From Clostridiales bacterium (GTDB lineage: Bacteria; Bacillota; Clostridia; Christensenellales; Borkfalkiaceae): a DNA stretch of 37,654 nt. A program made the position numbers and the translations under genes. Below are positions 22,370 to 29,630 of the stretch, one piece after another (position 1 is the stretch's first letter; every line of letters starts with the position of its first letter). The notes beneath the pieces are model-generated. The model worked only from the letters and a program-made list of their open reading frames with translations, searched no databases and was not told where the DNA came from. The stretch is taken from assembly GCA_023667345.1 (NCBI GenBank), contig JAMPAF010000018.1:1-37654 (forward strand). The letters are read 5' to 3'.

Positions 22370-22846
22370 TTATGTATCTTTCTTGTTTAATTCCACTATA
22401 AAATCAAGCAAATCTTTGTCCTCTTTCTTATGAAATAAGTAATTGCAAATAATAGTCGGCAACGCAATTATTGTGGACAAGATTGTACCAACACTCGTTA
22501 TTATAATTGCAATTGACTGAGAAGAATTCTCCCATTTAAAAACAACGCAAACGCATAATATAATCAATCCGATAATCAAAATAGTGATTAGACTCATTAT
22601 AATCCAGAAAAATGCTATTTTCAACCCTCGGTTGTGTTTGCTTTTTGTTTCATAATGAGTTTTATAGGCATCTATTAAATCATTATATATGCCTTCACGT
22701 TTAGTTAATGGGTCGGCTATAGCTTCCTTGCTCTCACCCGTACCGATAATAATCGCCTGCGCATTTTTAGGTCCAACATCAGAATTATTCGGATTATTCT
22801 GATTATTCGGAATATTCGGAATATTCTGATTATTTTCTTCAGCCAT
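22370..22846 (-). CDS. Two-TM membrane protein, possible toxin partner of Panacea protein
   Basis: The 158-aa product, from the ATG at 22846, has a low-complexity Asn/Pro/Ile N-terminus (residues 4-22, NIPNIPNNQNNPNN), a charged helix (38-75), and two strong membrane helices (about 76-103 and 111-137) before a short charged tail. I recognise no family. Its start overlaps the end of the Panacea-domain gene by 8 bp (ATGGCTGA), an arrangement common in antitoxin-toxin pairs, and it ends at a strong terminator. Membrane-acting toxins are an established partner class of Panacea antitoxins. The toxin role is inferred. Confidence 0.75.
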   Translation of the reverse strand: MAEENNQNIPNIPNNQNNPNNSDVGPKNAQAIIIGTGESKEAIADPLTKREGIYNDLIDAYKTHYETKSKHNRGLKIAFFWIIMSLITILIIGLIILCVCVVFKWENSSQSIAIIITSVGTILSTIIALPTIICNYLFHKKEDKDLLDFIVELNKKDT

Positions 22847-23312
22847 TTGCAATATCCTCGCCGTTAAAATATCTTTTGATTAGCTCGGAATCTATCTCGC
22901 GATTTTTACCCATTCTACGGGTTACTTCCCAAGGCGAATTAGGGGCATGAGATAATGTGCTCAATGTGTTTGCCGAATATACGCGATATTTTTTCCATAC
23001 ATAATCGAATACTTCAAAATACTTTTTACCATATTCGCTATTTGGATTAGTAACGTACATAATTCCCTCATCATTCGGGAGCAATTGGTCTATATCACTT
23101 TTACCATGTATACGGTTGTACAGTTCCGGGACAACAGGACCATAATCCCAAGCTTGGAAATGCTCGGGAAAAAGTTGTTCCCCGGTTTGTTGCATGTAAT
23201 GTCCGTACATAAAATAGACCAGTTTTAGCAATTTAGTGGGAGGCAAATATAAATTTTCTTCATGCGCTTTCAGAATGAAATCATTTGCAACACGCGCCAA
23301 ATCGGTTTTCAT
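22839..23312 (-). CDS. Panacea-domain (SocA-like, DUF4065) protein, putative antitoxin
   Basis: The 157-aa product spans the whole domain: PPTKLLKLVYFMYGHYMQQTGEQLF and HFQAWDYGPVVPELYNRIHG are the hallmark segments. SocA of Caulobacter is a proteolysis adaptor-antitoxin, and Panacea antitoxins neutralise many unrelated toxins by direct binding. The start at 23312 is chosen because AAAGGAGG is 7 nt away; the ATG at 23318 is too near. The next gene overlaps by 8 bp and encodes a two-TM protein. Low GC content like its neighbours suggests an acquired module. A promoter is at 23399-23427. Confidence 0.9.
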   Translation of the reverse strand: MKTDLARVANDFILKAHEENLYLPPTKLLKLVYFMYGHYMQQTGEQLFPEHFQAWDYGPVVPELYNRIHGKSDIDQLLPNDEGIMYVTNPNSEYGKKYFEVFDYVWKKYRVYSANTLSTLSHAPNSPWEVTRRMGKNREIDSELIKRYFNGEDIANG

Positions 23313-23398
23313 TATCATACCTCCTTTACAATAACGATTTTAAGTCACCGTCATAACTATCAAATTATCTTGAATTTTATATAACCTTTTCCAGTTAA

Positions 23399-23427
23399 AG
23401 TATAACACAAGTCAGGAAAATTTTCAA
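23399..23427 (-). promoter_or_regulatory. Promoter of the Panacea/two-TM operon
   Basis: TTGAAA (23427-23422), 17 bp, TATACT (23404-23399) on the minus strand, about 80 nt before the start. Confidence 0.65.
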
Positions 23428-23602
23428 TATTTTTTTTTAATATATATAATATTTATATTATATATATTAATTTTTAAATAAATATATTTTTTATTTATAT
23501 TATTATACGCCGATTACAGATTATAATGTTTTAAAAAACAATTAACTATATTGTTGATTTTTAAAACGGCGAAGAAAACTTTACTTGTTTTTAATTTTAA
23601 TG
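23428..23602. other. Very AT-rich intergenic stretch
   Basis: Runs of alternating A and T (ATATATAATATTTATATTATAT and relatives at about 23440-23505) make this one of the most AT-rich parts of the window. It separates the acquired Panacea locus from the GC-rich dGTPase-like gene. No gene or stable GC hairpin is seen. Confidence 0.6.
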
Positions 23603-23608
23603 TATAAT
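23580..23608 (+). promoter_or_regulatory. Promoter giving a leaderless dGTPase mRNA
   Basis: TTTACT (23580-23585), 17 bp, TATAAT (23603-23608). The expected start site, 6-7 nt later, coincides with the A of the ATG at 23615, and no ribosome site exists. Confidence 0.55.
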
Positions 23609-23614
23609 AAAATT

Positions 23615-24808
23615 ATGTACGAAGAACTTTCTGACGCGGTTGCGGAAAAAATGGTGCGCGAAAAGCGCGACGGCAATTTTAAAAGGGTCGCTTTCGATAA
23701 CGGCGGCGTTATAAGGCGGGTCGACAATCCGCACGATAAAGGCAGCGTTTGGCGCACCGCGTTCATCCGCGATATCGACAAGATTATGAACTGCCCCTAC
23801 TACAACCGCTACGCCGACAAGACGCAGGTCTTTTCCTTTTACAAAAACGACGACATCACCCGCCGCGGCTTGCACGTTCAACTCGTTTCGCGCATTGCCA
23901 GAACTATCGGCGGCGCGCTCAATTTGAACCTCGATTTGATAGAGGCAATCGCGCTCGGGCACGACATCGGTCACACCCCTTTCGGGCACGCGGGCGAGAG
24001 CTATCTCGACGCGCTTTTATACGAAAATACGGGGCGGCATTTTTCGCACAATATTCACTCGGTGCGCGTGCTTGACGGCATTTACCCCTATAATATATCG
24101 CTGCAAACGCTTTCGGGCATAGCCTCGCACGACGGCGAATTAGAACTTTCGGAGTACCGCCCCGCACCCTTAAAAAGCTTCGAAGAGTTCGACAGGCAGA
24201 TAGAAAACTGCTATCTCGACGCGGGCGCGGTGAAAAAGCTTGTGCCCTCCACTTTGGAGGGGTGCGTGGTGCGCATATCCGACATAATCGCCTACCTCGG
24301 CAAGGACAGGCAGGACGCCGAGCGCGCGAAGGTGGTTAAAGAGAGCGATTTCGACGGCACGGCGATAGGCAATTTTAACGCCGAAATGATTAACAATTTA
24401 ATGGTGAACATTATAGAAAACAGCTACGGCAAGGACTATATCAAGCTCGACGAAACGCATTTCGAGGCACTTAAAAAGGCGAAAAGCGACAACTACGAGC
24501 TTGTGTATAAGAGCGATTTGGCGCGCAAGGATTTTGCCGAAAAGGTAGAGCCCATGTTCCGCCTTTTATACGGCAGACTTTTGTATGACCTGCTCACGGG
24601 GCGGCACGACTCACCCATCTTCACCCATCACATAGATTACGTGAACAAGTCGCACTACAAGCGGCGCGAACCGTATGAAAATACCGAGCCAAACCAAATC
24701 GTGGTGGACTACATAGCCAGCATGACCGACGACTATTTTATCGACCTGTTCGCGCGGCTCTACCCCGACAGCGGCATAAAGATAGAGTACAACGGATATT
24801 TCGATTAA
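23615..24808 (+). CDS. dGTPase-like HD-domain nucleotidase
   Basis: The 397-aa protein has the deoxyguanosinetriphosphate triphosphohydrolase signature: TQVFSFYKNDDITRRGLHV, LVSRIARTIGGALNLN and the metal-binding HD motif LGHDIGHTPFGHAGE, followed by SHNIHSVRVLD and IASHDGEL. These enzymes split dNTPs to nucleoside and tripolyphosphate and help to balance DNA precursors. Some members also limit phage, but nothing nearby shows that. The start at 23615 gives a protein that begins with helix MYEELSDAVAEK. It has no Shine-Dalgarno sequence and may be leaderless. It is convergent with the radC-like gene. Confidence 0.9.
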   Translation: MYEELSDAVAEKMVREKRDGNFKRVAFDNGGVIRRVDNPHDKGSVWRTAFIRDIDKIMNCPYYNRYADKTQVFSFYKNDDITRRGLHVQLVSRIARTIGGALNLNLDLIEAIALGHDIGHTPFGHAGESYLDALLYENTGRHFSHNIHSVRVLDGIYPYNISLQTLSGIASHDGELELSEYRPAPLKSFEEFDRQIENCYLDAGAVKKLVPSTLEGCVVRISDIIAYLGKDRQDAERAKVVKESDFDGTAIGNFNAEMINNLMVNIIENSYGKDYIKLDETHFEALKKAKSDNYELVYKSDLARKDFAEKVEPMFRLLYGRLLYDLLTGRHDSPIFTHHIDYVNKSHYKRREPYENTEPNQIVVDYIASMTDDYFIDLFARLYPDSGIKIEYNGYFD

Positions 24809-24824
24809 ACTTAAAATCAGGCAC

Positions 24825-24856
24825 AATCCCCGCGGCGTAAAAGCGCCGCGGGGATT
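24825..24856. terminator. Bidirectional terminator between dGTPase and radC genes
   Basis: A perfect 13-bp GC-rich stem AATCCCCGCGGCG / CGCCGCGGGGATT with a 6-nt loop, 17 nt after one stop and 6 nt after the other. Confidence 0.85.
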
Positions 24857-24861
24857 ACAAT

Positions 24862-25533
24862 TTATATTTTACCCTTCAGTTTTTGGAGCAGACCGCTCTC
24901 GCGGTAGCTGAATTTTTCGCCGCCCGAGCCTACTATGCAGTGGTCGAAAAAGGCTATCTTGCAGATTCCGCACGCCGTGAGCAGTTTGGCGGTAACCTCG
25001 TTATCGGCTTTCGACGGGGTGGCGGCGGTGTTTATGTGGTTGTGCGCAATATACAGACCGTACGCGCCCGACGAGGAAATTTCGGAAAGCAACTCCCCCG
25101 CCGCAACCTCTACCTTGTCGGGAAGGTGCGAGGTGTACCTCTTGATTTTCGTCACCTTGCCGCCCTTGTTGACAAAATACAGCTCTAAATTTTCGTTTTC
25201 CGCGCCGCGCAGCCGCCCTTCCGCCACTTTAAAGCACTGTGCGGTGTCGATGATGAAAAGCTCCTCGCTCTTGAACGTGTTCCTCACGCGGTCGAGAGTT
25301 TTCAGGTACGCCGCAACGCTCTCCGTCACGCCGTCCACCGAAATCAATTCGGCAAAACTCGCGTTCAAAATGGCGGAAACGCCCGGAAAGCGCTCCAAAA
25401 GCGCGGCGGAAACCGCGGACATATCCTTGCCGCCGTACGCGTTGCCAAGAATTATATTCAAAATTTCGCTCTCGCCGAGCTCCTCGCCCGAGCCGAGCCT
25501 TTCGAGAAATTCTCTTCTGTAACCTTGCGCCAT
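24862..25533 (-). CDS. RadC-family JAMM protein (223 aa)
   Basis: The N-terminal HhH region (LGESEILNIILG...GVSAILNASFAELISVDGVTESVAAYL) and the JAB domain with IAHNHINTAATPSKAD are present. The His-x-His and Ser-x-x-Asp ligands of the JAMM site are kept, although the usual PSG after HNH is replaced by INT. It could therefore still bind zinc, unlike the paralogue at 16945-17640. The biochemical activity of RadC proteins is unsettled. It begins 13 nt after sbcC, so sbcD-sbcC-radC form one operon for DNA-end or fork repair. Confidence 0.88.
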   Translation of the reverse strand: MAQGYRREFLERLGSGEELGESEILNIILGNAYGGKDMSAVSAALLERFPGVSAILNASFAELISVDGVTESVAAYLKTLDRVRNTFKSEELFIIDTAQCFKVAEGRLRGAENENLELYFVNKGGKVTKIKRYTSHLPDKVEVAAGELLSEISSSGAYGLYIAHNHINTAATPSKADNEVTAKLLTACGICKIAFFDHCIVGSGGEKFSYRESGLLQKLKGKI

Positions 25534-25546
25534 CGCACCCTCTTTT

Positions 25547-28321
25547 TCAGTTCCGCACCATTATATAACTGCCGCCCGTCTTGTCTTTTTTAACGATTAT
25601 CTGTCTGTCTATCTTTTCTTTGAGCTCGGCGACGTGCGAAATTATGCCGACGAGCCGGTTGCTTTCCGCCAAATCGTCGAGCGCGCGTATCGCCTGCGAG
25701 AGAGAAACGTTATCGAGCGAGCCGAAGCCCTCGTCGACGAACATCGTATCGAGCTTTATGCCGCCCGCGGACGACTGAATTTCTTCCGACAGCCCGAGCG
25801 ACAGCGCGAGCGCCGCCTTGAACGACTCGCCGCCCGACAGCGTTTTAACGCTGCGCGTAGTGCCGTTGTAGTGGTCGGAAACGTCGAGTTCCAACCCGCT
25901 TTGACTGCGGAAACTGTCCGCGCTTTCGCGGCGTTTAAGCTCGTACTGGTTGTTGGTCATAACCAAAAGGCGGCGGTTTGCGCGGACTATTACCCTTTCG
26001 AAATAAGCCGCCTGCACAAAGGTTTCGAGCATAATTTTTTCCTTGCCCGAAAGGGTGCCGCAAGCCGTGTCGGAAAGAGCCTTGACCCAGCGGTACCTGC
26101 CCTCGCATTTTTCGATTGCGCCGTAAGCCGCGGCGATATCCGCAAGGCATTTTTTATTGCTTTGCAGGCGGTAATTCAAGCCCTTTTGCACGCATAAAAG
26201 CCGCGCCCGCTCCTCTTCCGCCGCCGACTTTTGTTCGGTGAGTTTTTGTTCGTCGGCGACCTCTTCGCGGCTCAACTGTTCGGTGCACTGCTTAATTCGG
26301 GCGCGGAGTTCGCCAACCCCTTTGTCGCAATCCGAGAACTCGTCGCGGCAGTTTTTGTAAGCCTTTTCGGTGGCAGCAACGCCGTCCGTAAGCTCCCCGA
26401 CGCGTTTAAGCGCGCCCGCTCTGTCGCCGTAGGTAAGCGACTTTTTCAGCGAAAGAGCGTCCGCTTCGCACTGCTCCGATTCTTTGAGCGAGGCTGTCAG
26501 CCCGACTTGCGCAACCTTAGCCGTTTCGGCGAGAGCGTTAAGTTTTTCCGCGTTTGCTTTTAGCTCGGCGGCTATTTTATCCGCGCGCGCAAGCGACTTC
26601 TTTTTCTCTTCTATCTTCTGCTTTACAGCCGAAATTTTGCCGTTGACCCCGTAATATGCCGCGGCTAACGCCTCTTTGACCGCAGTAAATGAGGCTCCCT
26701 CTTCAAGCGGGGTGAACTTTGCCGCACCCGCTTTCAACTGCTCGCGGCGCGCCTCGTACGCGCCCTTCAATCTGCCCGCGCGCTCGCTTGCGTCCCTCTC
26801 TTCGGCGGCGGCTCTTTCGGAAAGTTTGCGGCTTTCGTCAAGCTCGGCGGCTTTCGGAACGGCGGTCGGCTTCTTTGCGGGAGCGGGGTGAACAATCGAA
26901 CCGCACACGGGGCACGGTGCGCCCTCTTTAAGCCCGCTTGCCAAAACGCCCGCCTGCGCGTCGAGGTACGCTCTGTTCTTTTCGTCGTAGTCGGCGCGCG
27001 CCGCCTGCGCCTTCGCCCGCGCCTCCCCGTACCGCTTTTTCGCAAAGTCGTACTGTCTGTACTCGTCGCCCAGTCTGTCCGCGTCGGCAAGCAAACCTTT
27101 GAGCTCTTCCGACCTTGCCGTCAGCTCTTTCAATTCGCCGTCGCCTTTCACCGTTTCGAGCTCTGCAATTTTCAGATTTTCCCGCTCGGCTTCAAGCTGT
27201 TCGCCCAACCTTTTCGCCTCTTCCGTTTCGAAAGCGGCGCTGTCTAAAAGCTTTTTATAATATTCCGACTGCGCCCGCGCTTTGCGCGCGCCCTCACGCT
27301 TTTCTTCAAGCTCGTCATATCGGGGTAAGAGCGCGTTTATTTCCGCAATTTCCGCGGTCATTTTTTTAATGAGAGCCTCGTCGCCCGCGTGACTTTCGAG
27401 CGCGACGCGGCACTCGTCTAACCGCTTTTCCCGCTCGGCAAGCCGCGCCTTCAACTCCTCCGACTGCGCTTCGAGCGCCCTTCGGCGGGCGCACCCCGAA
27501 AGGCGCAGATTTATCCCGTCCAGCTCCTTTTCGCAAGTTTTGAGCTTCTCTTCCGCGTCCGCTTCCCCGCGTTCGTCGGCGGATATCAGCGAGGCAATCA
27601 GATTTTTGACCTCTTCCGGGGGAAGTTCGCCCCGCTTTGCCGCCTCGACGGACGGCGCGTATTCCGAGTCCTCCGCACACGCAATTCCCTGCGCGTACTG
27701 CACCGCTGCGGCTACCGCACGGTCGTAATCGGCTTTCAGCTTTGCCGCCTCCGACTTAATCTCGTCCTGCAACCGCTGGTATTTGTGCGTTTGAAAAATC
27801 TTCTGAAAAATCTTCTTCCGCTCCTCGGTGGGGGCTAAAAGAAGACGGGCAAAATCGCCCTGCGCAAGCATTGCAATCTGCGTGAACTGCTCGCGCTCGA
27901 TGCCTAAGATTCCGACGACGGCGCGGTTGACCTCTTTGACCTTGGTTATCACCTTGCCGTCGGGCATGGTCAGCTCGGCATTGGCTTTTTCGTCGGTAAA
28001 GCCCTCGCCGCGCGACTTTCTGCGCCTGTACTCGGGGTTGCGCAGCACCTTGTAACGCTTGCCGTTACTCAAAAAGGTGAGCTCTGCAAAGGTGGGCGCG
28101 TCGCCGTCGGCGTACTTCGAGCGAAGCATATTCGGCTCGCGCATATCCCCGCTTGCCTCGCCGTAGAGGGCGAAAACTATCGCGTCGAACACGGTGGTCT
28201 TGCCCGCGCCCGTGTCGCCGCAGATTAAGTACACACCCCGCTCGCCGAGCAAAGTAAAATCTATTTCAGTGCGTGCGGCGTAGGGACCGAACGCGGACAT
28301 TACAAGTTTTTCGGGCTTCAC
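25547..28321 (-). CDS. sbcC: Exonuclease subunit SbcC
   Basis: The 924-aa ATPase partners SbcD to open and trim DNA hairpins and blocked ends. It has Walker A GDTGAGKTT near residue 36, two long coiled coils meeting at a zinc hook CPVCGSIVHP around the middle, the signature SGGESFKAALALSLGLSEE, and Walker B DTMFVDEGFGSLD near the C-terminus. The start is a GTG overlapping the sbcD stop (GTGA). It is preferred because GGGGGGAAG is close and the protein then begins VKPEKLVMSAFGPYA, as in relatives. It lies between sbcD and a radC gene. Confidence 0.96.
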   Translation of the reverse strand: MKPEKLVMSAFGPYAARTEIDFTLLGERGVYLICGDTGAGKTTVFDAIVFALYGEASGDMREPNMLRSKYADGDAPTFAELTFLSNGKRYKVLRNPEYRRRKSRGEGFTDEKANAELTMPDGKVITKVKEVNRAVVGILGIEREQFTQIAMLAQGDFARLLLAPTEERKKIFQKIFQTHKYQRLQDEIKSEAAKLKADYDRAVAAAVQYAQGIACAEDSEYAPSVEAAKRGELPPEEVKNLIASLISADERGEADAEEKLKTCEKELDGINLRLSGCARRRALEAQSEELKARLAEREKRLDECRVALESHAGDEALIKKMTAEIAEINALLPRYDELEEKREGARKARAQSEYYKKLLDSAAFETEEAKRLGEQLEAERENLKIAELETVKGDGELKELTARSEELKGLLADADRLGDEYRQYDFAKKRYGEARAKAQAARADYDEKNRAYLDAQAGVLASGLKEGAPCPVCGSIVHPAPAKKPTAVPKAAELDESRKLSERAAAEERDASERAGRLKGAYEARREQLKAGAAKFTPLEEGASFTAVKEALAAAYYGVNGKISAVKQKIEEKKKSLARADKIAAELKANAEKLNALAETAKVAQVGLTASLKESEQCEADALSLKKSLTYGDRAGALKRVGELTDGVAATEKAYKNCRDEFSDCDKGVGELRARIKQCTEQLSREEVADEQKLTEQKSAAEEERARLLCVQKGLNYRLQSNKKCLADIAAAYGAIEKCEGRYRWVKALSDTACGTLSGKEKIMLETFVQAAYFERVIVRANRRLLVMTNNQYELKRRESADSFRSQSGLELDVSDHYNGTTRSVKTLSGGESFKAALALSLGLSEEIQSSAGGIKLDTMFVDEGFGSLDNVSLSQAIRALDDLAESNRLVGIISHVAELKEKIDRQIIVKKDKTGGSYIMVRN

Positions 28322-29457
28322 TGTTCTTCCCCCCACACCTTTTCAATCAGCGCGCGCACAAATTCCGACTGCTCGTCGCTCATTGCGGCGTTGTTCTGCG
28401 CCTCGTAAAGCGCGGAAAACAGCTCGAAGGGCGTGCGCGCGGGCACCCCGTCGTCGAGCTGCAATTTTGCCTGTTCCCGCGTGCGGCGGTTGTCGTAGCG
28501 GAGGCTCATGACGAACGGATAAATTATGCGCAGCTTGCCCAAAGCGTCGGGCACCTCTTCCTCGTCGGTGAGGACGACATGCACCAAATCGTCGGGCAAG
28601 GTCGTGTTTTCGTAATAATCGCGCCGCGTCAACTCGTCGTACGTGCCGCGGATTTCCACCACGTTCCGCATCGGTTTAAGCGGAATTTCGCTTATCTTCA
28701 AATCGCCCTTTTCCCCCAGCTCGACGAGCGTTACCGACTTTTCGCCCGCCGCCTCGGAAAGGGAATAGACGAGCGGCGTGCCCGAATAGCGCACCCTTTC
28801 GCCCGCGACGTTCTGCGCGCCGTGCACGTGCCCGAGAGCAACGTAGTCGAACCCGTCGAAAACGCCCGCGTCCACGTTGCCTATATCGCCGACGGTAAAT
28901 TCCTCCGAGCCCGAGCTCTTCGAACCCGTTACAAACTGGTGCGCAACTAAAATATTGCGCGCGTTGCCGTCAAGCCCGACCGTGCCGAGCGCGGCTTTCA
29001 CGGCGGCGGTATAGCTGTCTATATTCTCGTTTTCAAAAAACCTGCGCACGGTGGCGGGTTTAACAAAGGGCAGAAGATATACGTGCACCCCGCCGTGCTT
29101 ATCCGTAAGCTTTACGCGCTTAATTTTGCCGTCGAACACGGGTGAAATGTGCACGCCGCTCCGCCCCATAAACCGCTCGCCGAAGGCTATTCTTTCGGGG
29201 GAATCGTGGTTGCCGCTGACAATAAAAACCTGCAAATTCAACTCGGCAAGCCCGTTTAAAAACCAATCGAAAAGCTCTACCGCTTCGGCGGACGGCACCG
29301 ACTTATCGTAGATATCGCCCGCCAAAATCACGCCGTCGGGCGCGACTTCGGAAGCGATTTTAAGTATTTCGCCCAAAATATATTTCTGGTCGTCGATAAG
29401 CGACAACTCGTTGTAGCGTTTGCCGAGATGAAGGTCGGCAAGGTGCATAAGTTTCAA
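28318..29457 (-). CDS. sbcD: Exonuclease subunit SbcD
   Basis: The 379-aa protein is the Mre11-type nuclease of SbcCD. Metal-site motifs are visible: Asp8 and His10 in LADLHLG, Asp48 in LAGDIYD, Asn83-His84-Asp85 in SGNHDS, then VAHQF and GHVHG. A capping domain fills the C-terminal third. The start is taken as TTG at 29457, 6 nt after GGGGGT, giving the usual start KLMHLADLHLGK; ATG at 29448 is the alternative. It overlaps sbcC by 4 bp. Confidence 0.95.
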   Translation of the reverse strand: MKLMHLADLHLGKRYNELSLIDDQKYILGEILKIASEVAPDGVILAGDIYDKSVPSAEAVELFDWFLNGLAELNLQVFIVSGNHDSPERIAFGERFMGRSGVHISPVFDGKIKRVKLTDKHGGVHVYLLPFVKPATVRRFFENENIDSYTAAVKAALGTVGLDGNARNILVAHQFVTGSKSSGSEEFTVGDIGNVDAGVFDGFDYVALGHVHGAQNVAGERVRYSGTPLVYSLSEAAGEKSVTLVELGEKGDLKISEIPLKPMRNVVEIRGTYDELTRRDYYENTTLPDDLVHVVLTDEEEVPDALGKLRIIYPFVMSLRYDNRRTREQAKLQLDDGVPARTPFELFSALYEAQNNAAMSDEQSEFVRALIEKVWGEEQ

Positions 29458-29583
29458 ATTTTTACCCCCGCAAAAGCGTGATTTCAGAGCAATTGCCCCC
29501 GCAATATGCCCCGACGAACGCATTTTCGCCCGTCTTTTATAATTGTACCGCACTTGCAAAAAATTTGCAACCTTTTAAAGATA

Positions 29584-29613
29584 TATCCCCCGACCGCAAT
29601 CGGTCGGGGGATA
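29584..29613. terminator. Hairpin after the pectate lyase gene
   Basis: A perfect 13-bp stem TATCCCCCGACCG / CGGTCGGGGGATA with a CAAT loop, 18 nt after the stop of the minus-strand gene. The T tract is poor (TATATCTTT), so termination may be Rho-assisted. Confidence 0.7.
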
Positions 29614-29630
29614 AGCGTTATTTTAAATTT

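Noticed and set aside
21010-23600. Integrated element with attL/attR at tRNA-Ser
   Set aside because: No integrase gene and no repeat of the tRNA 3' end were found downstream.
23615-24808. dGTPase-like gene as a phage-defence system with the Panacea locus
   Set aside because: Different strand, composition and promoter; housekeeping-type sequence; no evidence that they act together.
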